Assembly (NCBI GenBank): GCA_020635455.1
Contig: JACJZT010000011.1
Coordinates: 1 to 57,544 of the forward strand
Reading direction: 5' to 3'
Length of the DNA stretch: 57,544 bases
Source of the DNA: Flavobacteriales bacterium
GTDB lineage: Bacteria > Bacteroidota > Bacteroidia > NS11-12g > UBA9320
Both the position numbers and the translations under genes were made by a program. The notes beneath the pieces were generated by a model, which saw only the letters and a list, made by a program, of their open reading frames with translations, was not told the origin of the DNA and searched no databases. Below, piece by piece: positions 53,901-57,544 of the stretch. Within the stretch, counting starts at the first letter, position 1. Each line of letters begins with the position of its first letter.

Positions 53901-56315
53901 AACTGGATTGCCTTAAATAGCGGAACCCTTTCAAACTGCAGAAGCATTCGCATCTATTCAAAACTTATTTGTTTTGTTGTTTGTGAAGACGGTTCCTTGC
54001 TCAGCACTTATGACGGTGGAAATACCTGGTCGAGGGTTTTTATAGGAAATTACCTGATCCGATCAATTGAGATCAATGGTTGTTCCTTGATCATAACTTC
54101 TGACGAGGGGTATGTTTTCAGTTTTACGATAATAGGTTGTGATGAAAGTGCCAATTCATTTTTTACAAGAAAATATTGTGGAACAACAAATCATTTAAGG
54201 TCCGTTTCTTTTAGTACTTCACTTTCAGGATGTGCAGCCGGATATGGTGGTTCAGTTTATACAACAGTTAATGGAGGAAACAATTGGTACTATTCCAATA
54301 CCGGAATTCCTGAGCACATTAATTGTATCAGAGCGGTTGGAAATGAATGGTTTATTTCGGGTGAGAACGGTTTGATCTGCCGTTCCACTAACGGGGGAAG
54401 TTCCTGGTCTCCTTTTTTCACCGGTACAACGGCCAGTTTCAACTCTCTTTCCTTTGTAAGTTCCTCCCGTGGATGGGCAGTTGGCAGTGGGGGAACCATA
54501 TGTTTTTACAATGGAAATGGCTGGACGCCTCAAAATGTCAGCAACACCATAACTTTCTATGGTGTGTACGCTATAGGTAATACAGCTTACGCAGTAGGAA
54601 CCAATGGTACAGTTTGTAAATATGTGAACGGATCCTGGATTCCTGTAAACCCGGGGGTAAACAATACGTTTTATGGTGTATGGTTTGTTTCGGAGAAGGT
54701 AGGTTATATTGTTGGTTCGGGTGGTATTGTTTGTAAAACATTAAATGGCGGACTAACGTGGACCCCTTTAAATTGTGGAACAAACAAGGACCTTTTTTGC
54801 ATCAGGGCGGCATGTACTTCAGAATTACTTGTTGGAGGAGATAGTGGTGTGGTCAGAAAAAGTTCTAACTCAGGATCAACCTGGTTGAATGAGGATCTTG
54901 GGAGAAATATTCGCATCAACGAAATTGAATGGTCTGAAACGGCAGGATATTTGGTGGGTAACGATGGAAATGTTTATTCCTTTTCCTTTGGAGGAAATCC
55001 GGATAGTATTTACATTACTCCGGATGGACCTGTTGAACTATGTCATGGTTCACAAGTTTGCCTCACCGCTAATGGCTGCCTGGAGTATGTTTGGTCTAAT
55101 TCGGACACATCCCGAACTATCTGTGTAAATGAAGAAGGCACTTATCAGGTTAGTTCCGGAAATGGTGTTTGCAAGGACTCTGCTTCAGTTGAAGTTGAAT
55201 ATCTTACCTCCGAATTGGTTTATAACGGAAATGTGGTCATTCAAACTCAAACCGAAATGAATGCCTTTGTTAGCAATTCGGGCAGTCAATCTTGTGGAAA
55301 CAAGTGGAACGTGATAAACGGTGATCTTACCATTTACGGAAATCATTCAACCGACCCGGTCACCAATATGAGCAATTTAAATCGTCTTACTGAAGTAAAA
55401 GGAAAACTTGAAATCAGGCAATTTATCAAAAATCAAAATCCAGTTGACCTCAGAGACCTTGAATCATTAAAACAGGTTGGAAACCGGCTTACCATTATCA
55501 CAAACAGCCGTTTTGAAAAGATCGAATTGCCTGCCTTAACTTCTGTTGGCGGATCCATAATTATCAGGGGTAATGCAAATACAAAAGATATAAAATTGTC
55601 TAAATTAAAGGAGGTATTTGGCGATAACATTCATTTTTCAAAAAATTCCAATGTTGAGCGTATTGTTCTATCTTCGGATGTTGCAGTTTTTAATTGGCAA
55701 AATACAGGCAGTAATCTTGATGTATTTGAAAATGGTAAATCAACTGCTAGCCCCTTATTCCTTGATCTTGGAAAGATAAGAATAATCAGACGAAATTTCA
55801 ACTTTTCGGACAATTCAAATATTGATGTAACCCAATTTGATACCATATTCAGCAGCCTTGATTCGATATATGGAAATATGACCATTCAAAACAATTCTTA
55901 TCTGGAACAATGCTGTATGGCTGCTTCAGTGGTTGTAGGTGGAAACAGGTACATAAGCGGAAACACAGGCAACTGTTCGGATCTTAACGCCATAATAAAC
56001 TATTGTGGTCCTCTCGCTAAAAGAAATGAAGCTTATCTTAATCCTAATAAAGATTTACTTTCGAAAACAGCTTTCATAAAAATTTACCCTATTCCCGCTG
56101 CAAATTTCCTGAATGTTGATCTGGAAAATCGGGGAACTGCTAACTATAACGTTGAAATAACGGATATAGTAGGAAAGACTTTATTTGTAAAAAATGGCCG
56201 GTTTACCGAAATAGAAAATCTTGCCATAAACCTGGAAGAATTTGAAAAGGGTCAATATATATTAAAATGTAAAATCAATGATCAGGTAATAATCAAAAGG
56301 ATAATGGTCCGATAA
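50988..56315 (+). CDS. Giant multidomain surface protein with T9SS type A sorting domain
   Basis: The 1775-residue protein has a signal peptide (about 1-24). In order follow FG-GAP/VCBS repeats (about 35-380; ADFNKDGKPDIA, GDFNKDGKIDL) and an InlB-type beta-grasp domain (about 385-455). A LamG/concanavalin domain (about 460-610; LSFNGSDERVSLG, YMDEVRIYSRALS) and a Hydin-like domain (about 680-765) come next. A double propeller of YCF48/BNR type (about 770-1340), an Ig-like stretch, a receptor-L-like leucine-rich domain (about 1420-1660) and a type A sorting domain (IYPIPAANFLNV, then FEKGQYILKCKI) close it. It is probably a glycan-binding adhesin. A hairpin overlaps its stop codon. Confidence 0.9.
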   Translation: MKKLRRSSLIVLVLLLLKIEVFGQLFNGYSVLNSGSGPFSSTIADFNKDGKPDIATSNYNSASISVSFGNGDGTFGSPVSYSIAVQNLGEIKSADFNNDTYPDLVVGSYGSPTGTSNIYVLINNQSGGFLSPTNPLITLASGSLNPFTIDVGDMNNDNKMDIVSANYSGNNISLYEGNGNGTFNTAQRTKTHLNPFGVLMIDLNNDNKKDLVISCQGSAQFEFFKGNLSFNTFPKIITYNTGTNPGGIAAGDFNKDGKIDLCIRSNSNSGIYLHLGNGNDTFYYTKTISAVTSGYGIVLKDLNNDSNLDLATGNSGDSSVSVFLGNGDTTFQSRQNFGVRGGSEGLVSGDINKDGRMDLIASNLNLGSGNKISLLLNNGPQITYTILSSSGSHGSISPLGSTQVNQNGSQLYTFTPSSGYTVDSVIIDGTYIGYPPSWTFSNVTANHTIRITFKVSNYMLSFNGSDERVSLGTPLITGTGDFSISAWVYTPDAQKANDIAGNYNYPGGTSGVEFYIYQGKLFSYISSYLSGGSILSNTWYFVAMTRQSGLVRLYINGVEVASGNQAASIGNGFNFTLGNHPSTNIEQFLGYMDEVRIYSRALSVTELNQIYTDQGNLVNTSNFLVHLPMNEGSGLNAWNHYQNTPYGTITRTSQWAVSTTPNVNSSNGPGFELSMQNLEFDSVLLNFEYTRSVYIRNSGDDSLKVTNVILQDTCFSVSSDSFCIAPGDSFLLYLTFKPCGQGYKSTEAIFYHNGGSSPDTIHLSGYGEGGVISLQHLEQLCGCSLNSGSFFNGSVGCISGSGGRVYGTSNGGNTWTLINTGVNNILTGIRLIGNAAFITGSNGLICVSYNGGLNWTPFTTNTSETFYGLSFTNASYGFAVGGNGTICRYTSGNWYPYSLGTSVNFYGVYAYGRTAYAVGGNGTICRYIDGSWVPKNTGINADLYDVAFTDELYGFAVGQNGTICRTLNGGQNWIALNSGTLSNCRSIRIYSKLICFVVCEDGSLLSTYDGGNTWSRVFIGNYLIRSIEINGCSLIITSDEGYVFSFTIIGCDESANSFFTRKYCGTTNHLRSVSFSTSLSGCAAGYGGSVYTTVNGGNNWYYSNTGIPEHINCIRAVGNEWFISGENGLICRSTNGGSSWSPFFTGTTASFNSLSFVSSSRGWAVGSGGTICFYNGNGWTPQNVSNTITFYGVYAIGNTAYAVGTNGTVCKYVNGSWIPVNPGVNNTFYGVWFVSEKVGYIVGSGGIVCKTLNGGLTWTPLNCGTNKDLFCIRAACTSELLVGGDSGVVRKSSNSGSTWLNEDLGRNIRINEIEWSETAGYLVGNDGNVYSFSFGGNPDSIYITPDGPVELCHGSQVCLTANGCLEYVWSNSDTSRTICVNEEGTYQVSSGNGVCKDSASVEVEYLTSELVYNGNVVIQTQTEMNAFVSNSGSQSCGNKWNVINGDLTIYGNHSTDPVTNMSNLNRLTEVKGKLEIRQFIKNQNPVDLRDLESLKQVGNRLTIITNSRFEKIELPALTSVGGSIIIRGNANTKDIKLSKLKEVFGDNIHFSKNSNVERIVLSSDVAVFNWQNTGSNLDVFENGKSTASPLFLDLGKIRIIRRNFNFSDNSNIDVTQFDTIFSSLDSIYGNMTIQNNSYLEQCCMAASVVVGGNRYISGNTGNCSDLNAIINYCGPLAKRNEAYLNPNKDLLSKTAFIKIYPIPAANFLNVDLENRGTANYNVEITDIVGKTLFVKNGRFTEIENLAINLEEFEKGQYILKCKINDQVIIKRIMVR
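53328..55020 (+). repeat. Tandem duplication of an 849-base propeller block inside the giant protein
   Basis: The coding block beginning with the TGT codon at 53328 recurs from 54177, an offset of exactly 849 bases (283 codons). Corresponding features appear in the same order in both copies: FYGVYA, YAVG.NGT.C, FSFTIIG in the first and YSFSFGG in the second. Confidence 0.75.
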
Positions 56316-56338
56316 AGGTCAAATAATTATTGACCTTT
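56314..56338 (+). terminator. Hairpin at the stop codon of the giant surface protein
   Basis: A nine-pair stem (AAAGGTCAA with TTGACCTTT) begins inside the TAA stop codon. No T tract follows. Confidence 0.4.
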
Positions 56339-56353
56339 GCGATCCTTGTTGCA

Positions 56354-56383
56354 TTTGGCAAATTTTTATTCCGTTTAATTTTG
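56354..56383 (+). promoter_or_regulatory. Bacteroidota-type promoter of the SRPBCC gene
   Basis: TTTG at 56354-56357, an 18-base spacer and TAATTTTG at 56376-56383 match the TTG-N17-23-TAnnTTTG consensus. The start codon lies 30 bases downstream. Confidence 0.6.
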
Positions 56384-56413
56384 ATTATTATTGAATTAGA
56401 TTAAAATATATTC

Positions 56414-56848
56414 ATGCGTTATTCATTATCAAACGAGATCCACAAACCCCTTGAAGAGGTGATTGCAAAATTTAAAGATCCTGAAGGTGTCAAACATTGG
56501 ATGGAAGGTCTTCAAACCATAGAACCGGTATCCGGCACCCCAGGTGAAGTCGGGGCTGTTACTAATTTTTATTTTCTATATAAAAACAAAGAAATGAAAA
56601 TTGAGGAGACCATATTGGAGCAAAACCTTCCTAAACAAATAAAATTTGCCTATAGAAGCGGAATGGGATATAATGAAGTTGAAATGCAATTTGAAAAAAT
56701 TTCAGAAAATAAGGTTAAACAAACCAGTAACAATTATTTCGAATTTAAGGGTTTTATGAAACTTATGAGTTTTCTGTTTGCAGGTATGTTTAAAAAGCAA
56801 ACCCTAAAATACATGACCGCTTTTAAGAAATATTGCGAAGAAGGATAG
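56414..56848 (+). CDS. SRPBCC family protein
   Basis: The 144-residue protein has the helix-grip pattern of the START/Bet v1-like superfamily: IHKPLEEVIAKFKDPEGVKHWMEGL at the N-terminus, a middle sheet with FYFLYKNKEMKIEETI and a C-terminal helix ending in TAFKKYCEEG. It has no signal peptide and is cytoplasmic. Members bind hydrophobic ligands such as lipids. It has its own promoter and stands alone. The exact ligand is unknown. Confidence 0.85.
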   Translation: MRYSLSNEIHKPLEEVIAKFKDPEGVKHWMEGLQTIEPVSGTPGEVGAVTNFYFLYKNKEMKIEETILEQNLPKQIKFAYRSGMGYNEVEMQFEKISENKVKQTSNNYFEFKGFMKLMSFLFAGMFKKQTLKYMTAFKKYCEEG

Positions 56849-57063
56849 GGCTTCGACTCCAATTAGAATGACTCCGCTCAGCCCGACAGATGGTTTGACT
56901 TCGCTAAGCACAAACACATTTTAAGTTAATTTGAAAAATTAAATAAAGCGAAATGTCCGTCTGAGCGGAGTCGAAGACACATTGAGCTTTCGGTTTGGGC
57001 TTTGGCTACATTCAGGCTTCCACTCCGCTCAGCTTGAAAGATGGTTCAACTCCGCTCAATACG
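56849..57063. repeat. REP-like repeat cluster
   Basis: A 41-base unit starting ACTCCGCTCAG occurs at 56871-56911 and again at 57022-57062 with 32 of 41 bases identical. An inverted copy of the core (CTGAGCGGAGTCGAAG) lies at 56961-56976. A further CTTCGACTCC stub is at 56851-56860. Such CTTCGACTCCGCTCAG strings are interspersed repeats in Bacteroidota as far as I know. No gene is seen here. Confidence 0.7.
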
Positions 57064-57091
57064 TTTCACCAGCAGAATCATCATAATAATT

Positions 57092-57126
57092 AAAAAGAGT
57101 CGGCCCATTTTGAGAACCGACTCTTT
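57092..57126 (-). terminator. Terminator after the GIY-YIG and tRNA remnant unit
   Basis: A ten-pair stem (57094-57103 with 57117-57126) and a 13-base loop end in a T run on the minus strand. It is homologous to the terminator at 57451-57480, with changes in both stem arms that keep pairing. Confidence 0.7.
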
Positions 57127-57201
57127 AGTGGAGAGTATCGTCCCGAACTTGTTTCGGGAGAACCGATGACCTTCCCGATATCCATCGGGACGCTCTAGCC
57201 A
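57127..57201 (-). pseudogene. tRNA-Ala 3'-half remnant with two arms replaced by palindromes
   Basis: On the minus strand this copies the 3' part of the tRNA-Ala at the right edge: D-arm end, variable region, acceptor strand and flank are identical. The anticodon arm is replaced by the palindrome TCCCGATATCCATCGGGA (57173-57190, plus strand). Five bases of the T arm are replaced by TCCCGAACTTGTTTCGGGA (57141-57159). The GIY-YIG stop codon TAG lies in its D-arm sequence. Confidence 0.75.
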
Positions 57202-57443
57202 GCGGCCCGAATTAACCATTCAAGATATTTTCTACTTTTCTTTTTCTTTATTTCCGTTTCCCTTCGAACAGCTTCCGATACCGTATTGTAACCTTCTGTA
57301 TATTTAATTACCCAGTCTTTTCCTCCTTTGGTAGACTGGCTCCCTGAATTATTGTGTCGGAACAATCGGTCTTCTAGATTTGATGTTTGTCCAATATAAT
57401 ATTTGTCAAGCTTTCCGGAATATAAAATATAGACGTAAACCAT
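57195..57443 (-). CDS. Small GIY-YIG nuclease family protein
   Basis: The 82-residue protein is a lone GIY-YIG domain: VYILYSGKLDKYYIGQT holds the YIL and YIG elements, the catalytic arginine is in LEDRLFRHN and the glutamate in RRETEIKKKK. Such UPF0213-type proteins are abundant in Bacteroidota and may cut DNA. It lies between a tRNA-Ala 3' end and a remnant of the same tRNA. Its last codon and stop (GGC TAG) come from the remnant's D-arm. A terminator separates it from the tRNA, so it needs its own promoter or readthrough. Confidence 0.88.
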   Translation of the reverse strand: MVYVYILYSGKLDKYYIGQTSNLEDRLFRHNNSGSQSTKGGKDWVIKYTEGYNTVSEAVRRETEIKKKKSRKYLEWLIRAAG

Positions 57444-57450
57444 TTTTGAT

Positions 57451-57480
57451 AAAAAAACCGGTCCCTTGAAAGAACCGGTT
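57451..57480 (-). terminator. Terminator between tRNA-Ala and the GIY-YIG gene
   Basis: AACCGGT pairs with ACCGGTT (57456-57462 with 57474-57480) and a T run follows on the minus strand. The 16-base palindrome AAAGAACCGGTTCTTT (57469-57484) overlaps it. Confidence 0.65.
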
Positions 57481-57486
57481 CTTTAG

Positions 57487-57544
57487 TGGAGAGTATCGGA
57501 GTCGAACCGATGACCTCTTGCATGCCATGCAAACGCTCTAGCCA
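57487..57544 (-). tRNA. tRNA-Ala (anticodon GGC), 5' part beyond the window
   Basis: On the minus strand the anticodon stem TTTGC/GCAAG encloses the loop ATGGCAT, giving anticodon GGC (alanine). The T arm ATCGG-TTCGACT-CCGAT and acceptor strand ACTCTCC with discriminator A at 57487 follow. CCA is not encoded. The acceptor 5' strand and the first part of the D arm lie outside the window. Confidence 0.88.

Overview
The window is a stretch of chromosome from a Bacteroidota bacterium. It has an AT-rich base composition and is not visibly a plasmid or phage. The evidence is the dense set of type IX secretion (T9SS) cargo proteins with type A or type B (gliding-motility type) C-terminal sorting domains, Bacteroidota-restricted families (DUF4249, DUF4296, DUF5606, DUF4350, Rv1355c family, YtxJ/BrxC) and promoter boxes of the TTG-N17-23-TAnnTTTG kind. 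No phage, IS transposase, CRISPR array or rRNA gene was seen.

Layout, left to right. 1-2415 is the 3' part of a T9SS type B surface protein. 2593-9119 is a tetR-tolC-adaptor-RND efflux operon with a near-leaderless promoter. 9237-12020 is a secreted repeat protein. 12196-14265 holds an M42 aminopeptidase, a DUF4296 lipoprotein and a YggS-type PLP protein, followed by a structured untranslated region with a terminator. 14540-18338 (minus) holds a beta-rich surface protein and a DUF4249 lipoprotein. 18483-22090 is panB with a secreted propeller protein two bases behind it. 22101-26823 holds DUF5606, two T9SS cargo proteins and tRNA-Leu(UAG). 27055-29827 (minus) is a run of small lipoproteins, a bacilliredoxin-like protein, a P460-like haem lipoprotein and a patatin phospholipase. 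30053-33878 is a coupled SpoIIM / DUF4129 / DUF4350 membrane operon.

33867-41454 is the most interesting block. A divergent response regulator faces a run of ThiF-nitroreductase fusion (Rv1355c family), GNAT/FeeM-like putative acyltransferase, 7TMR-DISM histidine kinase, receiver-kinase hybrid and stand-alone receiver. The last three genes overlap or abut. It reads as a putative small-molecule synthesis and sensing module; the function is inferred, not shown.

41466-45289 (minus) is a DUF3089 hydrolase, a secreted M28 peptidase and a Tat-exported pirin. 45430-50222 is an exported ankyrin protein coupled to a WD40-caspase protein, with a convergent Cys-rich lipoprotein three bases beyond it. 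50988-56315 is a 1775-residue multidomain surface protein with a duplicated propeller block. 56414-56848 is an SRPBCC protein. The right edge holds REP-like repeats and a GIY-YIG nuclease gene lying between two copies of a tRNA-Ala 3' end. One copy is apparently intact and runs off the window; the other has two of its arms replaced by short palindromes. Each copy is followed by its own terminator, which suggests a small tRNA-associated mobile unit.

All calls come from reading the sequence and from family knowledge; no database search was possible.
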